64,000 bases of DNA from JACVRW01 sp963808545 (GTDB lineage Bacteria > Actinomycetota > Thermoleophilia > Solirubrobacterales > Thermoleophilaceae). A program made the position numbers and the translations under genes. Position 1 is the first letter of the stretch. Every line of letters starts with the position of its first letter. Positions 34,648-43,346 of this stretch are shown piece by piece. Under the pieces are notes generated by a model that saw only the letters and a program-made list of their open reading frames with translations, was not told the origin of the DNA and did not search any database. The stretch lies in contig CAWEGB010000006.1 in assembly GCA_963808545.1 (NCBI GenBank), forward strand, positions 310,001-374,000. The letters are read 5' to 3'.

Positions 34648-35550
34648 CTAGCCCGCGGAGCCCGCCGGGACCTCGCTCGGCTCGCGGTGGACGGCCACTC
34701 CGGCCACCACGAGCGCCACGCCCAGGGCCTCGGCGGGCGTGGGCACCTGGGCCAGCACCACCACGCCGATCACCGTGGCGGTGGCCGGCAGCAGCGAGAC
34801 CATCAGCGAGTAGGTGGCGCGAGCCAGTCGCTTCATCGCGAGCTGATCGCTGACGTAGGGAATCACCGAGGACGAGATGCCCACCCCCGCCCCGGCCAGC
34901 AGCGCGACGGGATCGGCAAGGGCGGGAAGCGCGCCCCAGCCCGCCATCGGCGTGACGACCACGAGGGCGATCAGCATCGAGGCGGCCAGGCCGTCGAGAC
35001 CACTGAGCGTCCCCAGCCGCGACACCCGGTGGGCCAGCACGATGTAGAGGGCGAAGAAGCCGGCGTTGGCCAGGGCGAGCGCCACCCCCAGCGGCTCGCC
35101 CTCCACCTGGATGCCGGTGAGCAGGTACACGCCGGGCACCGCCAGCAGCAGTGCGACGGCGTTGCGAGCGGTGCGCGCGCCGAGCGCGGCCAGGCCGACC
35201 ACGGGCAGGAACTCGATGGCCGCGACCGTGGCCAGCGGCAGACGGTCGATGGCCAGGTAGAAGCAGCAGTTCATCAGCGCGAGCACGCCTCCCCAGGCGA
35301 GCAGGAGCGTTTGGCCGGAGCGGTCGAGGCCGCGGAGCGCGTGCCAGGGCCGGCGCCACAGCGAGAGCACCAGCGCCGCCGAGGCGATCCGCAGCCAGGC
35401 CACGCCCAGCACCGGCACCCGGGCGAACAGCAGCACGGCGAAGGCCGGTCCCAGGTAGTGGAAGACCGCGCTGACGACGAAGTACAGGTGGGGCGGGATG
35501 CGCTCGCTCCCCATGGCCACAGCCTCGTCGGCCCCGACCCTGTCCACCAC
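34648..35550 (-). CDS. EamA/DMT-family transporter (RhtA-like)
   Basis: 300 residues with ten predicted membrane segments in two EamA repeats; the second begins near YIVLAHRVSRLGTLSGLDGL. Segments PVLGVAWLRIASAALVLSLW and LPLATVAAIEFLPVVGLAAL resemble RhtA, an exporter of threonine and homoserine; a direct export function is inferred. Two start choices exist: GTG 35550 with TACCTT 9 bases upstream, or an internal ATG (MGSERIPPHLY). Divergent from an Lrp regulator whose -10 overlaps its own, so the two promoters cannot fire independently. Confidence 0.82.
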   Translation of the reverse strand: MVDRVGADEAVAMGSERIPPHLYFVVSAVFHYLGPAFAVLLFARVPVLGVAWLRIASAALVLSLWRRPWHALRGLDRSGQTLLLAWGGVLALMNCCFYLAIDRLPLATVAAIEFLPVVGLAALGARTARNAVALLLAVPGVYLLTGIQVEGEPLGVALALANAGFFALYIVLAHRVSRLGTLSGLDGLAASMLIALVVVTPMAGWGALPALADPVALLAGAGVGISSSVIPYVSDQLAMKRLARATYSLMVSLLPATATVIGVVVLAQVPTPAEALGVALVVAGVAVHREPSEVPAGSAG

Positions 35551-35559
35551 GGCAAATCG

Positions 35560-35569
35560 AAGGTAGAGT
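35560..35569. promoter_or_regulatory. Overlapping divergent -10 boxes of eamA and lrp genes
   Basis: AAGGTA (35560-35565, TACCTT on the minus strand, 9 bases to GTG 35550) and TAGAGT (35564-35569, plus strand, 7 bases to GTG 35577) share two bases. Confidence 0.45.
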
Positions 35570-35576
35570 GACGCCC

Positions 35577-36035
35577 GTGGCTACGAAACAAAGGCCGATG
35601 AGCGTCGACACCACCAATCTCAGGCTGCTGGCGGAGCTTCAGACCGACGCCCGCATCTCCAACGCCGAGCTCGGACGGCGAGTCGGGCTCTCGGCGCCGG
35701 CCGTCGCCGAGCGGCTGATCCGCCTGGAGGAGAACGGCACGATCCGGGGCTACCGGGCCGAGATCGACCCGCGCCCGCTGGGCTGGTCGCTCAGCCTGAT
35801 GCTGCGGATCCGGCCCGCGCCGCGCGAGCTGAAGAAGGTGGCCGAGCTCGCACAGCGCACGCCCGAGGTCGTGGAGTGTCACCGGATCACCGGCGACGAC
35901 TGCTACGTCATGCGGCTCTGGGTGCGCGACGTCGAGCACATGGAGGAGCTGATCGACGTCTTCGCTCCGTACGGCCAGACCACCACGTCGATCGTGCAGT
36001 CCTCTCCGGTGCCCGGCCGCGGCCTGCCGCTCTAG
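35577..36035 (+). CDS. Lrp/AsnC family transcriptional regulator
   Basis: 152 residues from the GTG chosen by its -10 box. HTH: LLAELQTDARISNAELGRRV, then GLSAPAVAERLIRLEENGTI and RGYRAEIDP. The RAM/AsnC ligand domain follows with LSLMLRIRPAPRELKKVAEL and HRITGDDCYVMRLWVRDVEH. Such regulators sense amino acids and control amino-acid export. Divergent from the RhtA-like exporter, the classic arrangement for an amino-acid exporter and its activator. Its stop shares CTAG with egtD. Confidence 0.9.
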   Translation: MATKQRPMSVDTTNLRLLAELQTDARISNAELGRRVGLSAPAVAERLIRLEENGTIRGYRAEIDPRPLGWSLSLMLRIRPAPRELKKVAELAQRTPEVVECHRITGDDCYVMRLWVRDVEHMEELIDVFAPYGQTTTSIVQSSPVPGRGLPL

Positions 36036-36994
36036 GCAGAAACGGGACGGGCGAACGCGAGACCGAACAGGGCACGGTCGTCCGTGAAGAAGTCGTCCAG
36101 TGCGAGCCCGGCCGACCGCAGCTCGGCCTCAACGGCGTCGCGTGTGAACTTCGCGCTGATCTCGGTGCGGATCTCCTCACCGTCGGCGAACGTCACCTCG
36201 AGGTCGGCGCCGTCGATGCGGACCGCCTGCGCGCCGTTTGCCCTGAGCCGCATCTCGATCCATGACTGAGCCTCGTCGAAGAAGGCCACGTGCTCGAACC
36301 CGTCCGGGTCGAAGTCGGCGCCCAGGCCGGAGTTCACGACCCTGAGCACGTTGCGGTTGAACTCGGCGGTCACGCCGGCGCTGTCGTTGTAGGCCGCCTC
36401 GAGCACGGCACGATCCTTGACCAGGTCCGTGCCGATGAGCAGCCGGTCCGCCGGCTCCATGATCCGGCGGATGCGGCGCAGGAAGAGCGCGCGCTGATCG
36501 GGATAGAGGTTGCCGATGGTGCCGCCGAGGAAGGCGAACAGCCGCCGCCGTCCGGCGGGAATGCGCTCCAGGTCGCGGCCGAAGTCGCCCACCAGCCCAT
36601 GCACGTCGAGGCCCGGGTACAGCTCGATCAGCTCGACCGCGCAGGCCTGCACCACCGATTCGTCGACGTCGAAGGGCACGTAGCGCTCGAGGCTGCCCTG
36701 GCCGGCCATGGCGTACAGCAGCGCGCGCGTCTTCGAGGCCATGCCCGAGCCGAGCTCCACCAGCTCCGCCGCGTTGGAACGCTCGACGATCACGGGGGCG
36801 TGGCGGTTGAGGATCTCGCGCTCGCAGCGACTGGGGTAGTACTCGGGCAGCGTGGTGATCCGGTCGAACAGGACCGAGCCGCGCTCGTCGTAGAACAGCT
36901 TGGGCGGCAGCTCCTTGAGCGAGCGCGTGAGGCCGTCGCGAACGTCGTCGGCCATCGAGCCCTCGATCGAGTGGTCTTCGATCAGAACGCCCAT
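36032..36994 (-). CDS. egtD: L-histidine N-alpha-methyltransferase
   Basis: 320 residues, full-length EgtD. KLFYDERGSVLFDRITTLPE and YYPSRCEREIL form the family N-terminus, the SAM motif is ELVELGSGMASKTRALLYAM, and FAFLGGTIGNLYPDQRALFL is the conserved GGTxGN block. It trimethylates histidine to hercynine with three SAM molecules. It is directly coupled to egtB upstream: its ATG overlaps the egtB stop by one base (TGATG). The operon makes the sulfoxide step next. Stop interlocks with the lrp gene. Confidence 0.95.
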   Translation of the reverse strand: MGVLIEDHSIEGSMADDVRDGLTRSLKELPPKLFYDERGSVLFDRITTLPEYYPSRCEREILNRHAPVIVERSNAAELVELGSGMASKTRALLYAMAGQGSLERYVPFDVDESVVQACAVELIELYPGLDVHGLVGDFGRDLERIPAGRRRLFAFLGGTIGNLYPDQRALFLRRIRRIMEPADRLLIGTDLVKDRAVLEAAYNDSAGVTAEFNRNVLRVVNSGLGADFDPDGFEHVAFFDEAQSWIEMRLRANGAQAVRIDGADLEVTFADGEEIRTEISAKFTRDAVEAELRSAGLALDDFFTDDRALFGLAFARPVSA

Positions 36995-38178
36995 CAGCGG
37001 TCCTCGGCGCAACGGAAGCCGGCGAAGATCTGGCGCCGCTGCGGGTGGTCCCAGTTGCGGAAGCTGCGGCGGGCCACACGGCGCCGGGTGGCCCAGGAGG
37101 CTCCCCGCAGCACGCGGTAGCCCGAGCGGAAGAAGACCTCCGAGTACTCCGGATAGGGGTGGGCCCGGAAGCCGGGATAGCCATCGAGCTCGGTGGCCGT
37201 CCACTCCCAGCAGTCGCCCACGAACGGCCCGGCCGGGCCGGGCCCGAAGTCGAGCTGATCGAGGTGGCCCGTGTCCCCGGACGTCTCGCCGGCGGCGCGC
37301 TCCCACTCCGCCTCGCTCGGAAGCCGAGCGCCGCGCCAGCGCGCGTAGGCCTCGGCCTCGAAGAAGGAGACGTGCATCACCGGCAGACCGGCCTCACGCT
37401 CGACGGTGCGATCGAAGCGCCGGACCCGCCCGTCGGAGGTCCAGTAGAGCGGCCGCTCCCAGCCCTCGCGCTCGCGGTGGGTCCAGCCCTCGTCGCTCCA
37501 CAGCTCGGGCCGGGCGTAGCCGCCGTCGTCCACGAACTCGGCGAAGGCGGCGTTGGTCACCGGGCCGCGGTCGATCCGGTACGCGGGCACCTCCACCGCA
37601 TGGCGCGGCCGCTCGTTGTCGTAGGCGAAGCCGTCCTCGGGCGCGCCCATTTCGAAGCTGCCCGCTTCGAGCGTCCACTGCCCGGCAGCGCCGCTCCCGG
37701 CAGCGCCGCTCCCGGTCCGAGGCGGCGAGTAGACCCCGGCCTCGGCCAGCTGCAGCGTCTGCAGCATCGTCTCGTTGTGCTGATGCTCGTGCTGGACGAG
37801 CATCTCCCCGATGAAGGGCGAGACCCGGCCGAGCACCGACAGCGAGCGCTCGCGCACCGTCTCCATGAAGGACAGCGCGTCGTCGCGGCGCAGGTAGGCC
37901 AGCTCGCCGCGCTCGGCCCGCGGCGTCTCGAACGCGTCGTAGAGCTCGGCCAGGTCGGGACGCAGCAGCTCGCTGCCCGTGTCGCGGGCGATCCACAGGT
38001 CCTCGTAGGCGGCGATGTGCCCGAGGTCCCACACCAGCGGGCTCATCAGCGGATCGTGGACGCGGTCGAGATCCTCGTCGGAAACGCGGTCGACGAGGAG
38101 GAGAGTGCGCTCGCGCGCCTCCTCCAGTAGCGACTCGACCCCTCCAAGGGGCGCTGATCGTGCGGTGTCGATGGTCAC
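36994..38178 (-). CDS. egtB: Ergothioneine biosynthesis sulfoxide synthase
   Basis: 394 residues. N-terminal DinB_2 domain with iron ligands GHIAAYED (H54) and QHEHQHNET (H130/H134), then an FGE-sulfatase domain from about residue 165: LEAGSFEMGAPEDGFAYDNE, RPRHAVEVPAYRID, VSFFEAEAYARWRGARLPSE, VFFRSGYRVLRGASWATRRR. It joins hercynine to gamma-glutamylcysteine or cysteine using oxygen. A linker GSGAAGSGAAG, coded by a 15-base tandem duplication, separates the domains. Length is near normal. egtA, egtC and egtE are not in this window. Confidence 0.95.
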   Translation of the reverse strand: MTIDTARSAPLGGVESLLEEARERTLLLVDRVSDEDLDRVHDPLMSPLVWDLGHIAAYEDLWIARDTGSELLRPDLAELYDAFETPRAERGELAYLRRDDALSFMETVRERSLSVLGRVSPFIGEMLVQHEHQHNETMLQTLQLAEAGVYSPPRTGSGAAGSGAAGQWTLEAGSFEMGAPEDGFAYDNERPRHAVEVPAYRIDRGPVTNAAFAEFVDDGGYARPELWSDEGWTHREREGWERPLYWTSDGRVRRFDRTVEREAGLPVMHVSFFEAEAYARWRGARLPSEAEWERAAGETSGDTGHLDQLDFGPGPAGPFVGDCWEWTATELDGYPGFRAHPYPEYSEVFFRSGYRVLRGASWATRRRVARRSFRNWDHPQRRQIFAGFRCAEDR

Positions 38179-38232
38179 GGGCGGGGCTCGACGCTTGGTC
38201 TCGCCTGCTCCGCGTGCGTTACACGCGAGCGC

Positions 38233-38439
38233 CTACTCCGAGACGCGTTCCACGAGGAAGGAGATCCGCACGAGGGCGCGCCACTCGTCGAGGTTCTCGC
38301 CTCGGAGGCCGGTGGAGACCACATCCACGGCCTTGATGTTGCGCAGGCTCTGGCGGGCGTCCTCGAGCGCGGCCTTGACCGCTCCGTCGGAGCTCTCGGG
38401 AGAGCTGCCCACCACCTCGATGATCTTGGTAACGGCCAT
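38233..38439 (-). CDS. Dodecin family flavin-binding protein
   Basis: 68 residues, the exact size of dodecins. AVTKIIEVVGSSPESSDGAV, then KAALEDARQSLRNIKAVDVV and a basic WRALVRISFLVE strand, with the conserved Trp for flavin stacking (EW). Dodecins form 12-mers that store riboflavin/FMN or bind CoA and protect flavins from reactive oxygen. TGGTAA-type bases precede the ATG and AGGAGTC-like bases 8 upstream form a ribosome site. Monocistronic. Confidence 0.9.
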   Translation of the reverse strand: MAVTKIIEVVGSSPESSDGAVKAALEDARQSLRNIKAVDVVSTGLRGENLDEWRALVRISFLVERVSE

Positions 38440-38491
38440 TGGGACTCCTTTCGTTGGCGGGGCCGGAGTTTCCGATGTAGCCTGCCGCGTG

Positions 38492-38992
38492 ATGGAAGCG
38501 TCCAGGGCTGAGGAGAGGGGCGGCTACCTCGACTGGTCGCGGCTCACGCCCGGCGAGTACATGGGGATGGGCTCCGCGCTCGTGCTGTTCGTCTCGCTCT
38601 GGCTCCCCTGGTTCAGCAGCAGCGAAACAAATCCGAACTCGGTGATCGCCGGGCGCAGCGGGGGCGACTCGGCCAACGCCTGGCAGGTCTTCTCCACGCT
38701 CGACTGGCTGCTCGTGCTCGCCTGTACGGCGCCGTTCATTCTCTCCTGGATCATCGCGCGCGGCCATCGGCTCACCTGGAAGCCCGGCGAGGTGACGATG
38801 ATCGTGGGCATCGTCGCCTTCATGCTGATCCTGTGCAACGGGATCATCCTGGGCCGCCCCGGCGACAGCGTCGACATCGGCCTGAGCATCGGCTACTTCG
38901 TGGCCCTGATCGCGTCGGCCGGGTTGCTGGTGGCCGGCTATCTGCGCCAGGCCATCTACGGCGACCCGAAGAAGCCGCCCGGCGTCATCTGA
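38492..38992 (+). CDS. Membrane protein of unknown function
   Basis: 166 residues with four membrane segments (about 28-43, 72-87, 105-121, 132-152): GMGSALVLFVSLWLPWFSSS, WLLVLACTAPFILSWIIARG, VTMIVGIVAFMLILCNGIIL, GLSIGYFVALIASAGLLVAG. A tail, YGDPKKPPGVI, follows. Four-helix proteins beginning with a WLPWF segment recur in actinobacteria and their role is unknown. TAGCCT (38477-38482) lies 9 bases before the ATG; a GTG three bases upstream is an alternative start. Confidence 0.7.
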   Translation: MEASRAEERGGYLDWSRLTPGEYMGMGSALVLFVSLWLPWFSSSETNPNSVIAGRSGGDSANAWQVFSTLDWLLVLACTAPFILSWIIARGHRLTWKPGEVTMIVGIVAFMLILCNGIILGRPGDSVDIGLSIGYFVALIASAGLLVAGYLRQAIYGDPKKPPGVI

Positions 38993-39005
38993 TCCCGGGG
39001 CGCGG

Positions 39006-39011
39006 TAGCGT
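39006..39011 (+). promoter_or_regulatory. Leaderless-type -10 box of glpX (TAGCGT)
   Basis: TAGCGT followed by 7 bases and the glpX ATG at 39019, all within the 26 bases after the preceding gene. Confidence 0.45.
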
Positions 39012-39018
39012 CCGCGCG

Positions 39019-40014
39019 ATGGAGACCGAAGCCCGGCCCGGGCGCAACCTGGCCATGGAACTGGTGCGCACCACCGAGTACGCCGCGCTCGCGTGCGCAC
39101 GCTGGATCGGCCGGGGGGACAAGGAGGGCGCCGACGGAGCGGCCGTCGACGCCATGAGGCTGCTGCTCGACACCGTCTCGATGGACGGCGTGGTGGTGAT
39201 CGGGGAGGGCGAGAAGGACGAGGCGCCCATGCTCTACAACGGCGAGCAGATCGGCGACGGCACGGAGCCCCAGGTGGACATCGCGGTGGATCCGCTGGAG
39301 GGGACCGAGCTGTGCGCCAACGGGCTCCCCAACGCCATCGCCACCATCGCGCTGGCCGAGCGGGGCACCATGTTCGATCCCGGTCCCTGCGTCTACATGC
39401 TGAAGATGGCCACTTCGCCGCGCCTGGCCCACGTGCTCGACCTCGACCGGCCGCTCTCGGAGACGCTCGCGCTGATGGCGCGCGAGAAGGAGGTCCCGGT
39501 GGGCGACATCGTGGTGATCATGCTCGACCGCCCCCGGCACGAGGATGCGATCAGAGAGGTTCGCGAGGCGGGCGCACGGGTGCGGCTGATTCCCCACGGC
39601 GACGTGTCCGCCGCGCTGGCCGCGGTCACGGAGGGCTCGCCCGTCGACCTGCTGTACGGCATCGGCGGCACGCCCGAGGGCGTGCTGGCGGCGGCCGCGA
39701 TCAAGTGCACCAACGGCCAGATCCTCGGCCGCCTGTGGCCCCGTTCCGACGAGGAGCGCACCGCCGCGCTGGAGGCGGGCTACGACCTCGACGAGATCCT
39801 CGACCGCGACCGGCTCGTGTCAGGCAACGACATCTTCTTCGCGGCCACCGGGGTCACCGACGGCGAGATGCTCGAAGGCGTTCACTTCAGCGGCCGGGAG
39901 GGCGCCACCACCGAGTCGGTCTCGATGCGCTCGCGCTCGGGCACGGTGCGCACCATCACGGCTCGTCACGACCGGGCGAAGCTGCGGGAGATAACCGGGG
40001 AGAAGGCCGGCTGA
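39019..40014 (+). CDS. glpX: Class II fructose-1,6-bisphosphatase
   Basis: 331 residues. LAMELVRTTEYAALACARWI, the metal motif VVVIGEGEKDEAPMLYNGEQ, the lithium-inhibited phosphatase motif DIAVDPLEGTELCANGLPNA, and the C-terminal DLLYGIGGTPEGVLAAAAIK and GNDIFFAATGVTDGEML segments place it firmly in the GlpX family. It hydrolyses fructose-1,6-bisphosphate in gluconeogenesis, the main FBPase of many actinobacteria. The last 59 bases overlap the convergent gene at 39956. Monocistronic with its own leaderless-type promoter. Confidence 0.95.
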   Translation: METEARPGRNLAMELVRTTEYAALACARWIGRGDKEGADGAAVDAMRLLLDTVSMDGVVVIGEGEKDEAPMLYNGEQIGDGTEPQVDIAVDPLEGTELCANGLPNAIATIALAERGTMFDPGPCVYMLKMATSPRLAHVLDLDRPLSETLALMAREKEVPVGDIVVIMLDRPRHEDAIREVREAGARVRLIPHGDVSAALAAVTEGSPVDLLYGIGGTPEGVLAAAAIKCTNGQILGRLWPRSDEERTAALEAGYDLDEILDRDRLVSGNDIFFAATGVTDGEMLEGVHFSGREGATTESVSMRSRSGTVRTITARHDRAKLREITGEKAG

Positions 40015-40657
40015 GCGCTCCCACCCGCGACTCCTCGAGCTCGAGGTTGGCCAGCGAGCGCAGGAAGGCGTGCGTGACGATCACGTGGATCCGCAGCTGG
40101 GTCTGGTTGTAGAGCAGCCGGCCGACCTTGGCGAACCAGCCCCAGCCCGCGATCAGCGGGTAGAAGTTCACCACCTCCGACGAGAGGGTGACCGTGACCT
40201 CGTCCGCCGAGTCGTCCTCCGGGTCGGTGCGCGCGACCGACAGACGCAGGTAGCCACGCCCGTCTCGTCCGGCCGGCGCCACCAGAACCCCCTTCTCGAT
40301 CGGCCAGGTGACCGTCCCGCCGTCGGACTCCAGGTGGTACTCGGGCTTGTGGAAGCGCAGCAGGAGAAACGGCCGCCGCAACACCACCACCTCGCGCGCG
40401 TTGTCGGTGTAGAGCACGCGCAGGAGGCCGAGCGAGAAGCGGCTCAGGAAGCTCCAGTAGGTGCGGGCCAGGCGCTCGAGATACTCCGCCGACCACATCC
40501 GCTCGAGCTCCGGGCGAGGCAACGTCACCTCTGCGGACTGCTTCGAGCCGATGGAGCCGTCCTCGGAATAGCCCGAGCGCGGCTCGTCGACGATCGTCAC
40601 GCGTGCGCGCGCGCGACGGCGGCGCTCGAGCAGCCGCCGTGGGCTCCGTGGCCTCAT
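39956..40657 (-). CDS. Conserved hypothetical protein
   Basis: 233 residues, no family recognised. Basic N-terminus (MRPRSPRRLLERRRRARARV), then ERMWSAEYLERLARTYWSFL and SRFSLGLLRVLYTDNAREVV, a beta-rich middle (RRPFLLLRFHKPEYHLESDG and TVTWPIEKGVLVAPAGRDG) and a helical part with IAGWGWFAKVGRLLYNQTQL. The repeated phrase of YW, HLES and TWPI suggests a soluble beta-sandwich domain, possibly near the membrane. ATG overlaps the moeA stop by 4 bases, so it is coexpressed with molybdopterin synthesis. The stop lies inside glpX. Confidence 0.7.
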   Translation of the reverse strand: MRPRSPRRLLERRRRARARVTIVDEPRSGYSEDGSIGSKQSAEVTLPRPELERMWSAEYLERLARTYWSFLSRFSLGLLRVLYTDNAREVVVLRRPFLLLRFHKPEYHLESDGGTVTWPIEKGVLVAPAGRDGRGYLRLSVARTDPEDDSADEVTVTLSSEVVNFYPLIAGWGWFAKVGRLLYNQTQLRIHVIVTHAFLRSLANLELEESRVGALSRPSPRLSPAASPGRDEP

Positions 40658-41835
40658 AGGAGCTCGACCTCCACCCGCTCTCCGGCCGCGGCCTGGCCCT
40701 CGCCGGACGCGATCAGGGCCAGGCCGTCCGCGCCGACCATCGAGGTGAGGATGTGCGAGCCCTGGGCGCCGGTGGGATCGGCGTGCAGGCCGTCGCCCGG
40801 ACCGTGCCGCAGGAACACGCGCACGGCCTGCTCGCGCACCGGGTTGCGATCCACCGGCTGATCGAGGATCGCGGAGGTGCGGACGGCCGCCGGATCGGCG
40901 CCCTGCAGCGCCGCGAGGGCCGGGCGGGCGAAGAGCTGGAAGGTGACCATCGCCGAGACAGGATTCCCGGGCAGGCCGAAGCCGATCACGTTCTGGCGCG
41001 TACCGAACCATGTCGGCTTGCCCGGCCGAAGGGAAACGCCCCAGAAGCGCTCCTCCACGCCCAGACCGCGCAGGGCGCCCTTCACGTGGTCGTGGGGCCC
41101 CACCGAGACTCCACCGGAGACGATCAGCACGTCGGCGCCGGCCAGGGCGCCCGCGATCGCCTCCGCCGTGCCTTCGGCGGTGTCGGGAACCGTGCTCCAG
41201 CCGGTGAGCTCGCCCCCCGCGCGCTCCACCAGCGCGGCCAGCGCGTAGCCGTTGGAGGAGTAGATCCGGCCTGGGCCGAGCGGCTGTCCAGGGGGCGTGA
41301 GCTCATCACCGGTCACGAGCAGCCCCACCCGCGGCCTGCGGGCGCAGCGCAGCTCGGCCCGGCCCACCGACGCGGCCACCCCCAGCTCGGCCGGACCCAG
41401 AGGCGTGCCGTGGCGAAGGACGACGTCGCCGATGCGCACGTCCTCGCCGGCGCGGCGGATGTTCGCTCCCTCGGCCACCTCCTCCACCCGGACGCGCCGG
41501 CCGTCGCCCTCGGTGCGCTCCACCGGAACCACGCCCGTGGCGCCCGCCGGCACGGCCGCCCCGGTGGAGATGCGGACCGCATTTCCTTCGCCCAGCTGCT
41601 CGGGCCAGGGATGACCGGCCCGCGTCTCGCCCACCACCTCGAGCTCGCCGCCCGGCCCGGCCACCACGGCGAAGCCGTCCATCGCCGACGAGTCGAACGG
41701 GGGGACGTCGATGCCGCTCGTCACGTCCTCGGACAGGATCCGCCCCGAGGCCTCGGCGAGCGAGACCGGCTCGTCCTCCAGGGGGCGGACGTGCTCGAGC
41801 ACGATCCGGCGGGCCTCGTCGATGGGGATCAGCAC
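40654..41835 (-). CDS. moeA: Molybdopterin molybdenumtransferase
   Basis: 393 residues with the four MoeA domains. PIDEARRIVLEHVRPLEDEP opens domain 1, PPFDSSAMDGFAVVA is the conserved substrate loop, and LLVTGDELTPPGQPLGPGRI, SSNGYALAALVERAGGELTG, LIVSGGVSVGPHDHVK and GFGLPGNPVSAMVTFQLFAR mark the MPT-binding domain. It inserts molybdate into adenylylated molybdopterin. The C-terminus ends SGEGQAAAGERVEVELL. Heads a two-gene operon with the 39956 gene. No other mo genes are nearby. Confidence 0.95.
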   Translation of the reverse strand: MLIPIDEARRIVLEHVRPLEDEPVSLAEASGRILSEDVTSGIDVPPFDSSAMDGFAVVAGPGGELEVVGETRAGHPWPEQLGEGNAVRISTGAAVPAGATGVVPVERTEGDGRRVRVEEVAEGANIRRAGEDVRIGDVVLRHGTPLGPAELGVAASVGRAELRCARRPRVGLLVTGDELTPPGQPLGPGRIYSSNGYALAALVERAGGELTGWSTVPDTAEGTAEAIAGALAGADVLIVSGGVSVGPHDHVKGALRGLGVEERFWGVSLRPGKPTWFGTRQNVIGFGLPGNPVSAMVTFQLFARPALAALQGADPAAVRTSAILDQPVDRNPVREQAVRVFLRHGPGDGLHADPTGAQGSHILTSMVGADGLALIASGEGQAAAGERVEVELL

Positions 41836-41906
41836 GCGCGCATCTTCCCATCGGCCTTCACCTGCGGGTCACATGGCGTGAGCCGGACTTGGGAACCCTC
41901 TCCCCG

Positions 41907-43346
41907 ATGACGATCGCAGCGAAGCTCACCGCCACCCTGATCGGCGCGACCCTATGCGCCTCTCTGCCCGCCACTGCTCCCGCCGCGAGCGCGGGCCCGG
42001 AGGTCATCGTCAAGCAGGGCCGGATCACCTCGGACCGCCCGGACTGGGTGTACGTGCCCTTCGACGTCCCGCGGGGCGTGCGTGAGCTGAACGTCGCCTA
42101 CGAGTACGACCGCGCCGGGGGCGCGAACGCGCTCGACATCGGTGTCTTCGACCCGGACGGCTACGACCTGGGCAACGAGCGCGGCTTCCGCGGCTGGTCC
42201 GGCGGCGCGCGTTCGGAGTTCAGCATCTCGCGCTCGCGGGCCACGCCCGGCTACGTCCCGGGACGGATCGAAGCGGGCCGCTGGAACCTGATCCTCGGGC
42301 CCTACCAGGTGGGGCCGCAGGCCATCGACTGGAAGGCGACCATCACCCTGACCTACGGGCGCCCGGGCCGGAGATTCCGCCCGCGACCGGCGCCGACCTT
42401 CGTGAGCGGCGCCCCTGGCTGGTACCGCGGCGACCTCCACCTCCACAGCGTCCACTCCGACGGGAGCTGGACACCGGAGCAGATCGTGAGCGGCGCACGC
42501 GCGGAGGGGCTGGACTTCATGGTCTCCACCGAGCACAACACCACCACGGCCAACGACATCTGGGGCCGCCATGCCCGGCCCGACCTCCTGATCGTCGCCG
42601 GCGAGGAGATCACCACACGCGCGGGTCACTTCAACGCCCTGGGCCTCAGGCCGGGCCAGTGGATCGACTGGCGTTACCGCCCGGAGGACGGAGTGCTGCC
42701 TCGCTTCCTGCGCCAGATTCACCGGGTGGGAGGCCTCGCCGTGGCCAACCATCCCTACTGCCCGTTCAAGGGCTGCGACTGGCGCTTCGGCTACGCCGGC
42801 ATCGATGCGATCGAGGTCTGGAACGGGCCGTGGACGTTCGACGACGGCCTCGCCGTCCAGACATGGGATGCCCTGCTTCGCCTGGGCCTCGACACCCTCG
42901 TCACCGGCGGAGCCAGCGACTCGCACCGTGCCGGCCAGGTGATCGGACTGCCACAGACCGTGGTGGGCGCCCGCGCGCTCAGCCGCGGCGCGATCCTCGA
43001 CGGCATCCGGGCCGGTCGCTCGTACGTGGCCGAGTCGTCGTCCGTGGGCCTCGAGCTCGAGGCGGCTTCGTCGACCGGCTCGGCCGGCCTCGGCGAGCGC
43101 CTGACCGCGCCGGCGGACGCGCCCGTCCGCTTTCGCCTGAGGGTGCGCGGAGCAGCGGGCGCGATCGCCACCTGGCACACCTCCGAGGGAACCCAGGCCA
43201 CCATCCCGGTCACCGGCGCCGACGAGCGGCTGTCCTTCGTCACCACCGCGGGGACGGCGCGCTACGTGCGTGTGGAGATCCGCCGGCCCGACGCGACGAT
43301 GGTTGCGCTGACCAACCCGGTGTTCCTGCGCTCCTCGGGCCGTTAG
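41907..43346 (+). CDS. Exported PHP/CehA-McbA family metallohydrolase
   Basis: 479 residues. Signal peptide MTIAAKLTATLIGATLCASL then PATAPAASA. A beta-rich N-terminal domain precedes the PHP-type site GWYRGDLHLHSVHSDGSWTP (metal His), followed by VSTEHNTTTANDIWGRHARP, GGLAVANHPYCPFKGCDWRF and the final TGGASDSHRAGQVIGL, which carry the remaining ligands. This matches CehA/McbA proteins that hydrolyse phosphoesters or carbamates. Secreted, so likely extracellular nutrient or toxin hydrolysis. AACCCT lies 7 bases before the ATG. Stop TTAG interlocks with the GntR gene. Confidence 0.87.
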   Translation: MTIAAKLTATLIGATLCASLPATAPAASAGPEVIVKQGRITSDRPDWVYVPFDVPRGVRELNVAYEYDRAGGANALDIGVFDPDGYDLGNERGFRGWSGGARSEFSISRSRATPGYVPGRIEAGRWNLILGPYQVGPQAIDWKATITLTYGRPGRRFRPRPAPTFVSGAPGWYRGDLHLHSVHSDGSWTPEQIVSGARAEGLDFMVSTEHNTTTANDIWGRHARPDLLIVAGEEITTRAGHFNALGLRPGQWIDWRYRPEDGVLPRFLRQIHRVGGLAVANHPYCPFKGCDWRFGYAGIDAIEVWNGPWTFDDGLAVQTWDALLRLGLDTLVTGGASDSHRAGQVIGLPQTVVGARALSRGAILDGIRAGRSYVAESSSVGLELEAASSTGSAGLGERLTAPADAPVRFRLRVRGAAGAIATWHTSEGTQATIPVTGADERLSFVTTAGTARYVRVEIRRPDATMVALTNPVFLRSSGR

